DNA of 64,000 nucleotides from Pseudopedobacter beijingensis (GTDB lineage: Bacteria > Bacteroidota > Bacteroidia > Sphingobacteriales > Sphingobacteriaceae). Location: the NCBI RefSeq assembly GCF_042678145.1, contig NZ_JBHUDG010000018.1, positions 1-64,000 of the forward strand, in the 5' to 3' direction. Within the stretch, counting starts at the first letter, position 1, and each line of letters starts with the position of its first letter. This document shows, in pieces, positions 26,691 through 36,568 of the stretch. The position numbers were made by a program, and so were the translations under genes. The notes below the pieces were generated by a model, which ran no database searches, was not told the DNA's origin, and was given only the letters and a program-made list of their open reading frames with translations.

Positions 26691-28910
26691 ATGTCGAACA
26701 AATCTAAAATTATCTACACAAAAACAGATGAGGCGCCAATGTTGGCAACCTATTCATTTTTACCCATTGTACAGGCTTTTACAGCTTCTGCAGGTGTTGA
26801 TGTAGAAACTAGAGATATTTCGTTGGCCGGAAGAATCCTGGCTAACTTTCCAGAATATTTAAAAGACGATCAAAAAATTGGTGATGCTTTGACAGAGTTA
26901 GGGCAATTAGCAACCACACCAGAAGCGAATATTATCAAATTACCTAACATTTCTGCTTCTATTCCTCAGTTAAAAGCGGCTATAGCAGAGTTGCAGGCTG
27001 ATGGATATGCTATTCCTAATTATCCGGATGATGCACAAACTGAAGAAGAAAAAGCAGTTAAAGCAAAATATGCTAAAGTTTTAGGTTCTGCGGTTAACCC
27101 GGTTTTACGTGAGGGTAACTCAGACAGAAGAGCTCCTAAAGCAGTTAAGAATTATGCAAAAGCTAATCCACATTCAATGGGGGCCTGGTCTGCAGATTCT
27201 AAAACTAAAGTTGCACACATGGATGCTGGAGATTTTTATGGTTCAGAGAAATCAGTAACCGTAGAAGAAGCTTCTCAGTTTAAAATAGAATTTGTTGCTA
27301 CAGATGGTGCGGTAACCGAATTAAAAGGTCTTGCGCCTTTAAAAGCAGGTGAAGTTATCGATTCATCGGTAATGAGCTTGTCGGCTTTAAAAGCATTTGT
27401 TGCAAAAGCTAAAGCAGAAGCCAAAGCGGCTGGTGTGTTATTATCTGCACACTTAAAAGCAACCATGATGAAGGTTTCTGATCCTGTTATTTTTGGTGCT
27501 ATTGTAGAAGTTTATTTTGCAGATGTGTTTGCAAAATACGGACAGCTATTTAAAGATTTAGGTGTTAATATTAATAATGGCTTAGGCGAGGTGTATGCTA
27601 AAATAGCAGGACAGCCACAAGAAGCAGAAGTAAAGGCTGCTATTGATACTGCTATTGCTGCTGGTCCGGATTTGGCCATGGTAAACTCTGATAAAGGAAT
27701 TACCAATTTACACGTCCCTTCTGACGTTATTGTTGATGCTTCTATGCCGGCAATGATCAGAACTTCTGGTCAGATGTGGAATAAAGAAGGTAAACAACAA
27801 GATACGCTTGCTATTATCCCAGATCGTTGTTATGCTGGTATTTACGTAGCTGTAATAGAAGATTGTAAAGCAAACGGTGCTTTTGATCCGACAACAATGG
27901 GATCTGTGCCTAACGTAGGTTTAATGGCTCAGAAAGCAGAAGAGTATGGTTCTCATGATAAAACTTTTCAGGCTGTAGCAAACGGTGTTATCCGTGTAGT
28001 TGATGCTAATGGTAAAGTGTTTATGGAACAAGCTGTTGAGGCTGGTGATATTTTTAGAATGTGCCAGACTAAAGATGCACCTATACAGGATTGGGTTAAG
28101 TTAGCGGTAAACAGAGCTCGTTTATCTAATACACCTGCTGTTTTCTGGTTGGATGAAAACAGAGCGCATGACAGAGAAATTATTAAGAAAGTAAATAAAT
28201 ACTTACCAACTTTTGATACTACAGGATTAGATATCCGCATTTTAGCACCAACAGAAGCCTGTAAGTTCTCTTTGGAAAGAATCAGAAAAGGAGAAGATAC
28301 TATTTCTGTAACAGGTAATGTATTGCGTGATTATTTAACAGATTTATTCCCAATTTTAGAACTGGGTACATCTGCAAAAATGCTATCTATTGTTCCTTTA
28401 ATGAATGGTGGAGGTTTATTTGAAACCGGCGCAGGTGGTTCTGCTCCTAAACACGTAGAGCAATTTATTCAGGAAGGTTATTTACGTTGGGATTCTTTAG
28501 GTGAGTTTTTAGCGCTACAAGCTTCATTAGAGCATTTGGCGCAAACACAAAATAATCCTAAGGCACAGGTTTTAGCAGATGCTTTAGATGAGGCCAATGC
28601 CAAATTCTTAGCTAACGATAAATCTCCGGCTCGTAGAGTAGGACAAATAGATAACCGTGGATCTCATTTCTATTTGGCTTTATATTGGGCAGAAGCTATG
28701 GCAGCACAAAAAGCAGATGCTGAGCTGGCAACCAGATTTGCATCTTTGGCTAAAGCTCTTGCAGATAACGAAGCAAAAATTAATGAAGAGCTGATTGGAG
28801 CACAGGGAAAACCACAAAATATAGGTGGATATTATTTCCCTAAAGACGAGTTAGGTAGTAAAGCTATGAGACCAAGTGCCACTTTAAATGCAGCTTTAGC
28901 AGCATTGTAA
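26691..28910 (+). CDS. icd: Isocitrate dehydrogenase (NADP+), monomeric type
   Basis: 739 aa, the size of the monomeric NADP-IDH (Azotobacter type, about 741 aa), unrelated in length to the 416-aa dimeric enzyme. Recognisable segments: IIYTKTDEAPMLATYSFLPI at the start, REGNSDRRAPKAVKNYAK with the isocitrate-binding SDRR, PSDVIVDASMPAMIRTSGQMW, and MNGGGLFETGAGGSAPKHV near the coenzyme site. It makes 2-oxoglutarate and NADPH in the TCA cycle. A single-gene unit with a strong downstream terminator. Confidence 0.96.
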   Translation: MSNKSKIIYTKTDEAPMLATYSFLPIVQAFTASAGVDVETRDISLAGRILANFPEYLKDDQKIGDALTELGQLATTPEANIIKLPNISASIPQLKAAIAELQADGYAIPNYPDDAQTEEEKAVKAKYAKVLGSAVNPVLREGNSDRRAPKAVKNYAKANPHSMGAWSADSKTKVAHMDAGDFYGSEKSVTVEEASQFKIEFVATDGAVTELKGLAPLKAGEVIDSSVMSLSALKAFVAKAKAEAKAAGVLLSAHLKATMMKVSDPVIFGAIVEVYFADVFAKYGQLFKDLGVNINNGLGEVYAKIAGQPQEAEVKAAIDTAIAAGPDLAMVNSDKGITNLHVPSDVIVDASMPAMIRTSGQMWNKEGKQQDTLAIIPDRCYAGIYVAVIEDCKANGAFDPTTMGSVPNVGLMAQKAEEYGSHDKTFQAVANGVIRVVDANGKVFMEQAVEAGDIFRMCQTKDAPIQDWVKLAVNRARLSNTPAVFWLDENRAHDREIIKKVNKYLPTFDTTGLDIRILAPTEACKFSLERIRKGEDTISVTGNVLRDYLTDLFPILELGTSAKMLSIVPLMNGGGLFETGAGGSAPKHVEQFIQEGYLRWDSLGEFLALQASLEHLAQTQNNPKAQVLADALDEANAKFLANDKSPARRVGQIDNRGSHFYLALYWAEAMAAQKADAELATRFASLAKALADNEAKINEELIGAQGKPQNIGGYYFPKDELGSKAMRPSATLNAALAAL

Positions 28911-28930
28911 GCGTTGCTATATTATATTAG

Positions 28931-28996
28931 AAGAAGCTGTTTAAAAGTTAAATGTATCTGTTATGTTTATGACAGGAAACTTTTAGACAGCTTCTT
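28931..28996 (+). terminator. Terminator of icd
   Basis: AAGAAGCTGT-TTAAAAGTT (28931-28949) pairs with AACTTTTA-g-ACAGCTTCTT (28978-28996) and is followed by TTTGTTTG. It begins 20 nt after the stop codon. Confidence 0.8.
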
Positions 28997-29065
28997 TTTG
29001 TTTGTACAAACAATCAATAGATTGTCATTTATCTTCTTACATACCTCAGCCAAGCGGTAATTAAA

Positions 29066-29073
29066 TATATTTG
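29066..29073 (+). promoter_or_regulatory. TAnnTTTG -7 box six bases before the small membrane-protein gene
   Basis: TATATTTG matches the -7 consensus and ends 6 nt before the ATG at 29080. A third near-leaderless arrangement in this window. Confidence 0.5.
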
Positions 29074-29079
29074 CCGCGT

Positions 29080-29448
29080 ATGTTTTTAAAACTGTTCCAT
29101 TTTTTAGCACTTTTTGGGTATCTCAATATCCTCGTTTATGAGGCTGGTTGTAATACTATCCAGAATGGACAGTCTTTATTTGACGGAGATTCGTTGATAG
29201 AGTTTGTATTAAATGACGTACTAGATATACCTGTAAAACAAAATAACCCAGATAGTGAGGTCATGTATGATGACTATCGTATTTTTCATTCCGGGATTTA
29301 TGTTTTGCCTGTATTATTTTTGATAACAGCTTTCTTTTTTGGTCTGTTGCCATTTATAATTAAAAAAGAAAGTCACCCTTTTTATCGAAATAAAAGTATT
29401 TGTCTGCCAGGATATTATTCTTTTTTATTTCGATATAAACCCTTCTAG
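29080..29448 (+). CDS. Small membrane protein of unknown function, 122 aa
   Basis: Start ATG 29080 (MFLKLFHFLALFGYLNILVYEAGC), chosen because the upstream TTG at 29071 lies inside the -7 box. An N-terminal hydrophobic segment is followed by a soluble stretch rich in Asp/Asn (residues ~25-65) and a second membrane helix IYVLPVLFLITAFFFGLLPFI, then a basic tail. I do not recognise the family. It precedes the RND efflux operon by 138 nt and could be related to it, but no link can be shown. Confidence 0.65.
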   Translation: MFLKLFHFLALFGYLNILVYEAGCNTIQNGQSLFDGDSLIEFVLNDVLDIPVKQNNPDSEVMYDDYRIFHSGIYVLPVLFLITAFFFGLLPFIIKKESHPFYRNKSICLPGYYSFLFRYKPF

Positions 29449-29586
29449 ATTTATTTCTTCAGTCAATTCTAATAGACATTGCGTAGGCTATTTGTTTACG
29501 TAAGCTATCCCTTTGAATTTATTATTCACACAACTATTAATATTTATTCTGATTTGATAAGTCAGAATTGAAACACTTTGTATTTA

Positions 29587-30729
29587 ATGAAAGCTAATAC
29601 TATTATGCAATTATTTATTGCATCTTTTGGGATTTCTTTGGTTTCTTCGTGTACAGTTAACAGCACAGAGAAAAATCCGGAACAAGAAACCAGACTTATT
29701 CCTGTTAGTCCAATCATCTCTCTGGATACAATTATCTATAACGATTATATAGCCGACATTCAGGCTGTAAAAAACGTAGAGCTGAGATCCAGATTAACAG
29801 GATTTTTAGAAAGGATTTATGTAGATGAAGGAGCAACCGTTAAAAAAGGGCAAATCTTATTTAAAATAAATGATGCCGAATATAGTTCAGATTTAGCCAG
29901 AGCAGAGGCTGCTTTAAATAATGCTATTGCAGATGCAAAAACTGTAGAACTTGAAAAACAGCGAACGGTTTTACTTGTCGATAAAAATATTGTTTCTAAA
30001 ACAGAGCTCGAGTTGGCTAAAGCCAGATTTAAGGCAGCACAATCTAAAATAGAAGAGGCCAGATCTTTATATCAATTGGCAAAAACAAGATTGTCACAAA
30101 CTTTAATAAGAGCACCTTTTGATGGAATAATAGATAGAATTCCTTTAAAAGAAGGCTCTTTATTAGAAGAAGGAGCTTTATTGACATCTGTTTCTGATTT
30201 GTCTTTGGTGAACGTATATTTCGATATCTCAGAAAAAGAATACCTCAACATAGCTACAGATTCTTTATTTGATAAGAATACATTTAAAAAGAAAGTAACG
30301 CTAACCTTGGCTAATGGAAATGTTTATCCTTTTGAAGGAGTTGCAGAGTTTGCAGAAAGTGAGTTTGCAACCAATACGGGATCAATTTCTTTAAGAGCTC
30401 GTTTTAAAAATCCAGAAGGTTTACTGAAACATGGTTCTTCTGGTAAAATAAATGTACCCATAGAAACCGGAGAAACGTTGGCTGTTCATCAAAAATCAGT
30501 ATTTGAAATACAAGACAGAACCTATGTTTATAAACTGGATAATCATAATAAGATTAAGATGACTTCATTCAGAGCGGGGCAAAGAGTAGGACATTTCTAT
30601 TTGATAGATGAAGGACTTGATTCTAATGATAAAGTAGTTTTTGAAGGAGTTAAAGGGCTTAAAGATGGAATGAATATTCAGCCTAATCACTTGAAATCAG
30701 CTGACGTTTTGGGTAAATCAAGAATTTAA
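29587..30729 (+). CDS. RND efflux periplasmic adaptor (membrane fusion protein), lipoprotein
   Basis: 380 aa from ATG 29587. The lipobox LVSSC marks a lipid-anchored AcrA/MexA-type adaptor. Order of parts: first beta-barrel/lipoyl half (VELRSRLTGFLERIYVDEGA, VKKGQILFKI), alpha-helical hairpin (RAEAALNNAIADAKTVELEK to RLSQTLIRAPFDGII), second lipoyl half (IPLKEGSLLEEGALLTSVSD), beta-barrel (VNVYFDISEKEYL), and membrane-proximal domain (GETLAVHQKSVFEIQDRTYVYKL). It bridges the RND permease and the outer-membrane channel. The fused pump gene follows after 27 nt, so they form one operon. Confidence 0.94.
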   Translation: MKANTIMQLFIASFGISLVSSCTVNSTEKNPEQETRLIPVSPIISLDTIIYNDYIADIQAVKNVELRSRLTGFLERIYVDEGATVKKGQILFKINDAEYSSDLARAEAALNNAIADAKTVELEKQRTVLLVDKNIVSKTELELAKARFKAAQSKIEEARSLYQLAKTRLSQTLIRAPFDGIIDRIPLKEGSLLEEGALLTSVSDLSLVNVYFDISEKEYLNIATDSLFDKNTFKKKVTLTLANGNVYPFEGVAEFAESEFATNTGSISLRARFKNPEGLLKHGSSGKINVPIETGETLAVHQKSVFEIQDRTYVYKLDNHNKIKMTSFRAGQRVGHFYLIDEGLDSNDKVVFEGVKGLKDGMNIQPNHLKSADVLGKSRI

Positions 30730-30756
30730 TTGAAGAACAGGGAAATTTAAAAACTT

Positions 30757-33700
30757 ATGTTTGAGAAATTTATAAAACGACCGGTTTTATCGCTCGTTAT
30801 ATCTCTTTTTATAACCTTATTGGGAGGTTTGGCACTTTTTACATTGCCAGTAACCCAATTTCCGGATATCGTGCCACCATCGGTAGTGGTAACAGCAAAT
30901 TATACAGGAGCAAATGCCGAAGTGAGTACCAATGCAGTGGCTATTCCACTGGAAAAAGCGATAAATGGTGTGGCAGGAATGACATATATGAGTTCGGTGT
31001 CTACCAATAACGGTACGACATTAATTCAGGTTTTCTTTAAAGTAGGTACAGACCCGGATATTGCCGCTGTTAACGTTCAGAACAGAGTGACTACTGTTTT
31101 AGATGAATTACCTGAAGAGGTAATTAAAGCAGGTGTAACTACAGAAAAAGAGGTGAATAGTATGTTGATGTATCTGAATGTCTTTAGTGATGATAAAACC
31201 GCTGATGAACGCTTTATATACAACTTCACGGATATCAATATTCTTAAAGAACTAAAACGTATAGAAGGTGTTGGTTTTGCTCAGATTATGGGTTTACGTG
31301 ATTATGCGATGCGAGTTTGGTTAAAGCCAGATCGTTTGGCAGCCTATCAGATTTCTAGTGAAGACGTTATAGAAGCATTAAGAAAACAAAACGTAGAAGC
31401 AGCGCCGGGACAAACCGGAATTGGATCGGATAAGTCCATCAATATGCAACAGTATGTATTGCGTTATCCTGGAAAGTTTACTAAAGAATCTGAATATGAA
31501 AATATCCCAATCAGAGCCAATGCAGACGGATCTATTATCCGTGTAAAAGACATCGCTGATATTGAGTTTGGATCTCTGGATTACGAGATGGTTTCTAAAA
31601 CAGATGGAAGACCTTCTGCTTCTATTATGTTAAAGCAATTGCCCGGTTCCAATGCACAGGATGTGATTAAGAATGTAAAGGATAGGATGGCAGAATTGCA
31701 AGAGACTTCTTTCCCTCCAGGCATGAAATACACCATGGGTTATGATGTTTCTAGATTTCTGGACGCGTCTATTTCTAGTGTGGTAAAAACCCTGATAGAA
31801 GCCTTTATCTTGGTTTTTATAGTTGTATTTATCTTTCTTCAGGATTTTAGGTCGACATTGATTCCTGCTTTAGCAGTGCCAGTATGTTTAATTGGAGCAT
31901 TGTTTTTTATGCAAATGCTGGGTTTCTCTATCAACTTATTAACCTTATTCGCTTTGGTACTGGCTATTGGTATTGTTGTGGATAATGCTATTGTCGTCGT
32001 CGAGGCTGTTTATGCTAAAATGGAAGAAGAACATTTGCCACCAATGCAAGCAACTATAGCAGCGATGAACGAAGTTGGAGGAGCGGTTGTTGCTATTACT
32101 TTGGTAATGTCGGCAGTATTTGTTCCGGTAGCTTTCTTGTCTGGTCCGGTAGGTATTTTCTACAGGCAGTTCTCGTTAACATTGGCATCGGCTATTGTTA
32201 TTTCTGGAATTAATGCATTAACCTTGACACCAGCTTTATGTGCTATTATTCTACGTTCGCCACACGATAAACCAGAAGCAAAAGGTTGGTTAGCTAAATT
32301 CTTTAAGAGATTTAATAAAGTATATGATAAAACCGCTAAAGGTTACGAAGGTGTTTTGACAAGAACAGCAGGTCGTAGGACACTGACTTTTGGATTGTTA
32401 ATTGGATTTTTTGTAGCGACCTGGGGGATGAGCAGATTACTTCCATCTGGATTTATCCCGACAGAAGATCAAGGGATGATTTATGTTAATGTGACGACTC
32501 CACCCGGAGCGACTGTTGATAGAACGGAAGCTGTATTGACGGAAATAGATAAGCTTAGCAGAGAAATGAAAGCCGTAGAAACGGTTTCTACATTAGGAGG
32601 ATATAGTTTGGTGAACGAGGTTTCCGGAGCGTCTTACGGTATGGGAATGATTAATTTGGTAGCGTGGGAAAACCGAAAAGAATCTGTAGATGATATTATT
32701 GCTGAGCTGAAAAAGAAAACTGCACACATAGTGGATGCGGATATAGAATTTTTTCCTCCGCCAACTGTTCCGGGCTTTGGTAACTCTTCGGGTTTCGAGT
32801 TAAGAGTATTGGATAAAACCGGTAATGATGACTTAAATGCTACTTCCAATGTTTTGAAGAAGTTTATTGAAGACTTGGAATCTACGCCAGAGGTAGGAAA
32901 TGTTTTTACTTCTTTTGATGTGAATTTCCCCCAGTACGAATTGCATGTAGATTACGACATGGCGGCAAAACAAGGGGTGTCGGTAGAAAATGCAATGGCA
33001 ACTTTACAGACCTTAATGGGAAGTTACTATGCTACTAACTTTATCCGTTACGGACAAATGTATAAAGTGATGGTACAAGCTGGTCCTGGATATCGTGAAA
33101 AGCCAGAAGATGTACTAAAACTGTATATCAAAAATGAACAAGGAAAAATGTTGCCGTTTTCTTCTTTCATTACGATGAAAAGAGTTTATGGTCCAGAACA
33201 GATTACGCGTTACAATATGTTTTCGTCGGCCATGCTAAATGGTGATGCAGCCGAAGGTTACAGTAGTGGCGAAGTGATAGAAGCGGTAGAAAAGGTTGCT
33301 CAAAATCTTCCGCAGGGTTATGATATTGAGTGGACAGGGATGACCAGAGAGCAGATTATATCCGGGAATCAGGCACTTTATGTATTTGCCTTATGTTTAC
33401 TTTTCGTTTACCTAATATTAGCAGCGCAGTACGAAAGTTTCTTGTTGCCTTTACCGGTATTATTGTCACTTCCGGCAGGAGTTTTTGGCGCATTTTTCTT
33501 CTTGAAGATATTCGGGTTGGAAAATAATATCTATGCGCAAGTTGCACTGGTGATGTTGATAGGACTATTGGGTAAAAATGCAATCCTGATTGTAGAATAT
33601 GCTATTTTAAAGCAAAAGCAAGGAATGAGCTATTTACAAGCGGCCATAGAAGGAGCGGTTGCGCGTTTAAGACCTATTTTAATGACCTCTTTTGCTTTTG

Positions 33701-35295
33701 TAGCGGGTTTAATTCCGTTGATGTTTGCTAGTGGCGCCGGGGCTTTAGGAAATCGTTCTATTGGTGTAGCATCAGTAGGAGGTATGTTGATTGGAACAAT
33801 TATCGGTGTATTGGTTATCCCTGGTTTATATGTTTTATTTTCTAAGAACACGAAAAAGAAGAAAGCAAAAGTTATTATGGCAGCACCTCTGGTTTTATGG
33901 CTACTTGGAGCATGTTCTGTTAAAAATGATATTAAAGAGCATAAGCACCAGGTAGTTCCTCAAAACTTTAAGGAAGAGTTGACAGATACAATTACTGTAG
34001 CTACGGTTCCCTGGAAGGAGTTGTTTAAAGATGAAAATCTGATAGCATTAATTGATACTGCTTTGGTTAACAATAAAGACCTTAAACAGGCATTGTATCG
34101 TATAGAACAGGCAAAAGCCAGATTAAGGTTAAAGAAAAATGTGATGTTACCCAATCTGAATGTAGTTGCTGATGTCGGTATCACTAAATATGGGTTTTAT
34201 ACTATGGATGGGATAGGTAATTATGATACAAACTTCTCCGATAATCTAAAAGCAAATGAAAAACTGCCGGATCCACTTCCTAATTATTTTCTTGGATTAC
34301 AGACATCCTGGGAGATAGATGTTTGGGGAAAGCTTAAGAGTCAAAAAACAGCAGCTTTGAACGAATTTTTAGCCAGTTACGAAGGCCAAAATCTTCTACA
34401 AACAGAATTGGTAAGTCAGGTAGCTTCCGCCTATCTGGAGTTGCAAAGTCTTGATGAAGAATTGAGAGTATATAATCGCAATATAGATTTACAACAGAAG
34501 TCTTTAGAGGTTATAGAAGTTAAAAAGGAAGCGGGAAAGGCCGATGAATTGGGAGTGCAACAGTTTAAAGCCATAGTTTCTAACTCGAAAGCTAAGAAAG
34601 AAGAAGTTTTACAGCAGATACAGTTTTTGCAAAATCATATCAGCTATTTATGTGGCCGGTTTGGGGAAGAGGTGAAAAGAGAAAAAACTATTGTTCAGGA
34701 CGATTTATTTGAGCATATCCAAGTTGGATTACCCACTCAGCTTATTGCTAACAGACCAGATGTAAGGCAGGCCTTATTAAGCCTGAAAGCTGCCGGACAT
34801 GAGGTAAAGTCTGCGAGAATGGCTTTTTTACCTACAATAGCTTTATCACCTTATATAGGCTTACATACTTTTGATATCGAAAAGTTTTTTGATGTTAAAT
34901 CATTGACCTGGGGATTGTTAGGTGGTATAACGGCACCTGTTTTTAATCAGCGCGCTATCCGGTCTGATTACGAATACTTTAAAGCATCTTATGGTTTGGC
35001 TTTTGAAGATTATGAAAAAACGGTCTTACATGCATTTAGAGAAGTGAAAGATGGTGTTTCTGCAGATGAATATATTCGTAACCGTAAAAGGTATATGCTG
35101 GAAGAAACTAAAGCTTTACGATTATCTGTTGCTGCTGCACAGGATTTATTTATTGCAGGTAGAATAACTTATTTAGATGTATTAAATGCACAGAAGAGTG
35201 TAATAGATGCTGAAATTAGTCAGATTACGGTACGTAAAGAATTGTTACTAAACCAAATTACTTTGTATAAAGCATTGGGTGGTGGCTGGAGGTAA
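30757..35295 (+). CDS. Fused RND efflux permease (AcrB/HAE1-like) and outer-membrane factor (OprM-like)
   Basis: 1512 aa in one uninterrupted frame. Residues 1 to ~1035 are a full-length HAE1 permease (MFEKFIKRPVLSLVISLF; VTQFPDIVPP; TM4 AIGIVVDNAIVVVEAVYAKM with Asp409 but Asn410 in place of the second Asp; TM10 LLGKNAILIVEYA with the proton-relay Lys). Then KKKKAKVIMAAPLVLWLLGACS looks like a complete lipoprotein signal peptide with lipobox Cys1053. Residues ~1054-1512 form a NodT/OprM outer-membrane factor (LKQALYRIEQAKARLRLKKN, TSWEIDVWGKLKSQKTAAL, LIANRPDVRQALLSLKAAGH). Internal Met1041 (ATG at 33877) could start a separate lipoprotein. Together with the adaptor this operon encodes a complete tripartite pump. 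Confidence 0.93.
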   Translation: MFEKFIKRPVLSLVISLFITLLGGLALFTLPVTQFPDIVPPSVVVTANYTGANAEVSTNAVAIPLEKAINGVAGMTYMSSVSTNNGTTLIQVFFKVGTDPDIAAVNVQNRVTTVLDELPEEVIKAGVTTEKEVNSMLMYLNVFSDDKTADERFIYNFTDINILKELKRIEGVGFAQIMGLRDYAMRVWLKPDRLAAYQISSEDVIEALRKQNVEAAPGQTGIGSDKSINMQQYVLRYPGKFTKESEYENIPIRANADGSIIRVKDIADIEFGSLDYEMVSKTDGRPSASIMLKQLPGSNAQDVIKNVKDRMAELQETSFPPGMKYTMGYDVSRFLDASISSVVKTLIEAFILVFIVVFIFLQDFRSTLIPALAVPVCLIGALFFMQMLGFSINLLTLFALVLAIGIVVDNAIVVVEAVYAKMEEEHLPPMQATIAAMNEVGGAVVAITLVMSAVFVPVAFLSGPVGIFYRQFSLTLASAIVISGINALTLTPALCAIILRSPHDKPEAKGWLAKFFKRFNKVYDKTAKGYEGVLTRTAGRRTLTFGLLIGFFVATWGMSRLLPSGFIPTEDQGMIYVNVTTPPGATVDRTEAVLTEIDKLSREMKAVETVSTLGGYSLVNEVSGASYGMGMINLVAWENRKESVDDIIAELKKKTAHIVDADIEFFPPPTVPGFGNSSGFELRVLDKTGNDDLNATSNVLKKFIEDLESTPEVGNVFTSFDVNFPQYELHVDYDMAAKQGVSVENAMATLQTLMGSYYATNFIRYGQMYKVMVQAGPGYREKPEDVLKLYIKNEQGKMLPFSSFITMKRVYGPEQITRYNMFSSAMLNGDAAEGYSSGEVIEAVEKVAQNLPQGYDIEWTGMTREQIISGNQALYVFALCLLFVYLILAAQYESFLLPLPVLLSLPAGVFGAFFFLKIFGLENNIYAQVALVMLIGLLGKNAILIVEYAILKQKQGMSYLQAAIEGAVARLRPILMTSFAFVAGLIPLMFASGAGALGNRSIGVASVGGMLIGTIIGVLVIPGLYVLFSKNTKKKKAKVIMAAPLVLWLLGACSVKNDIKEHKHQVVPQNFKEELTDTITVATVPWKELFKDENLIALIDTALVNNKDLKQALYRIEQAKARLRLKKNVMLPNLNVVADVGITKYGFYTMDGIGNYDTNFSDNLKANEKLPDPLPNYFLGLQTSWEIDVWGKLKSQKTAALNEFLASYEGQNLLQTELVSQVASAYLELQSLDEELRVYNRNIDLQQKSLEVIEVKKEAGKADELGVQQFKAIVSNSKAKKEEVLQQIQFLQNHISYLCGRFGEEVKREKTIVQDDLFEHIQVGLPTQLIANRPDVRQALLSLKAAGHEVKSARMAFLPTIALSPYIGLHTFDIEKFFDVKSLTWGLLGGITAPVFNQRAIRSDYEYFKASYGLAFEDYEKTVLHAFREVKDGVSADEYIRNRKRYMLEETKALRLSVAAAQDLFIAGRITYLDVLNAQKSVIDAEISQITVRKELLLNQITLYKALGGGWR

Positions 35296-35314
35296 TTAAT
35301 CTCTATAAAAACTG

Positions 35315-35357
35315 AAATAGTGTGTCGATGGAAAATCTTATTCCAGACACACTATTT
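35315..35357. terminator. Convergent terminator between the efflux operon and nhaA
   Basis: AAATAGTGTGTC (35315-35326) pairs perfectly with GACACACTATTT (35346-35357) and is followed by TTATTTT. It lies between two convergent stop codons and can work in both directions. Confidence 0.85.
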
Positions 35358-35362
35358 TTATT

Positions 35363-36538
35363 TTAAGAGTTTTCTTTTTTACCGTAGATATTTAGAATTA
35401 AATAACCAATAATACCAGCTAAACAGGAAGCGATTAATACAGAGAATTTAGCCTGTGTCTGATACTCGGGGTTGCTGAAAGATAGCAACGCTATAAAAAT
35501 AGACATGGTAAAGCCTATTCCACCTAAAATACCGAGTCCAAAAACCTGTTTCCATTTACTATTTCTGGGTAAACTGCTTATTTTAAGCTTTACAGCAAGG
35601 TAAGACATCAGGGTTATACCAAGAGGTTTTCCCACTAACAAACCCAGAATAATACCTACACTTAAATGTCCGAATACGCCATCCAGCATTTCGGGTTCAA
35701 ATTTTATGTTGGTATTTGCAAAAGCAAATAGGGGCATAATCAGAAAGTTTACCGGTTTAGAAAGTATATGTTCCAGTTTTTCTAAAGGAGATTCTTTAGC
35801 ATCAGGAGTAGTAGGTAGAAAAAATGCCGTAATTACACCTGCAATGGTAGCATGTACCCCAAAAGAATGCACAAAATACCATAGAAACACTCCTGGTATA
35901 AGGTATAGATATACTTTTTTTACATTGAAAAAATTTAAAGCAGCAAGAATGGCTATTAAACCAATAATCTGGGGGAGATAAGAAGTGTTTAATTCGGAAG
36001 TGTAAAAAATAGCAACCACCAGAATAGCACCCAAATCATCTACAATAGCTAAAGCTGTTAAAAATACTTTTAAAGGGAGCGGGACTTTATCACCTAAAAT
36101 GGCCAGAATGGCTATAGCAAAAGCAATGTCCGTTGCCATAGGGATGCCCCAACCATGTGCTGTATCTGTACCCGTATTAAATAAGGCGAATATGGCCGCA
36201 GGTACCAACATACCGCCAATTGCTGCAAAAATAGGTAATAATGCTTTTTTAACAGAAGATAGTTCGCCTTCTACCAGCTCTCTTTTTATTTCTAACCCAA
36301 CCAGTAGAAAGAATATAGCCATTAATCCATCATTAATCCATAATAGAATAGGATAGCGTAAATGGACAGATTCGGAATGGTAGCCTATTTCGGTAGTAAG
36401 AAAGTTTTCGAGATAATTTCCAAATGCAGAGTTTGCAATAATTAACGAAAGTAAAACACAGAATATAAGAATAATGCCACCGGCAGATTGCGACTTCATG
36501 AAATCTTTGAAGGCGGCTAAATTGATTGATTTTGCCAT
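35363..36538 (-). CDS. nhaA: Na+/H+ antiporter NhaA
   Basis: 391 aa, close to E. coli NhaA (388). About 12 membrane segments. ALAIVDDLGAILVVA holds the two essential Asp residues of TM V, and MAIFFLLVGLEIKRELVEGELS, HGWGIPMATDIAFAIAIL, FGVHATIAGVITAFFLP and GGIGFTMSIFIALLSF are family segments. It exports Na+ in exchange for 2 H+. It lies 30 nt downstream of yciO on the same strand and probably shares its transcript. Confidence 0.96.
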   Translation of the reverse strand: MAKSINLAAFKDFMKSQSAGGIILIFCVLLSLIIANSAFGNYLENFLTTEIGYHSESVHLRYPILLWINDGLMAIFFLLVGLEIKRELVEGELSSVKKALLPIFAAIGGMLVPAAIFALFNTGTDTAHGWGIPMATDIAFAIAILAILGDKVPLPLKVFLTALAIVDDLGAILVVAIFYTSELNTSYLPQIIGLIAILAALNFFNVKKVYLYLIPGVFLWYFVHSFGVHATIAGVITAFFLPTTPDAKESPLEKLEHILSKPVNFLIMPLFAFANTNIKFEPEMLDGVFGHLSVGIILGLLVGKPLGITLMSYLAVKLKISSLPRNSKWKQVFGLGILGGIGFTMSIFIALLSFSNPEYQTQAKFSVLIASCLAGIIGYLILNIYGKKENS

Positions 36539-36568
36539 CCTGCAAAATAATAAAAACCTATAAAAAAC

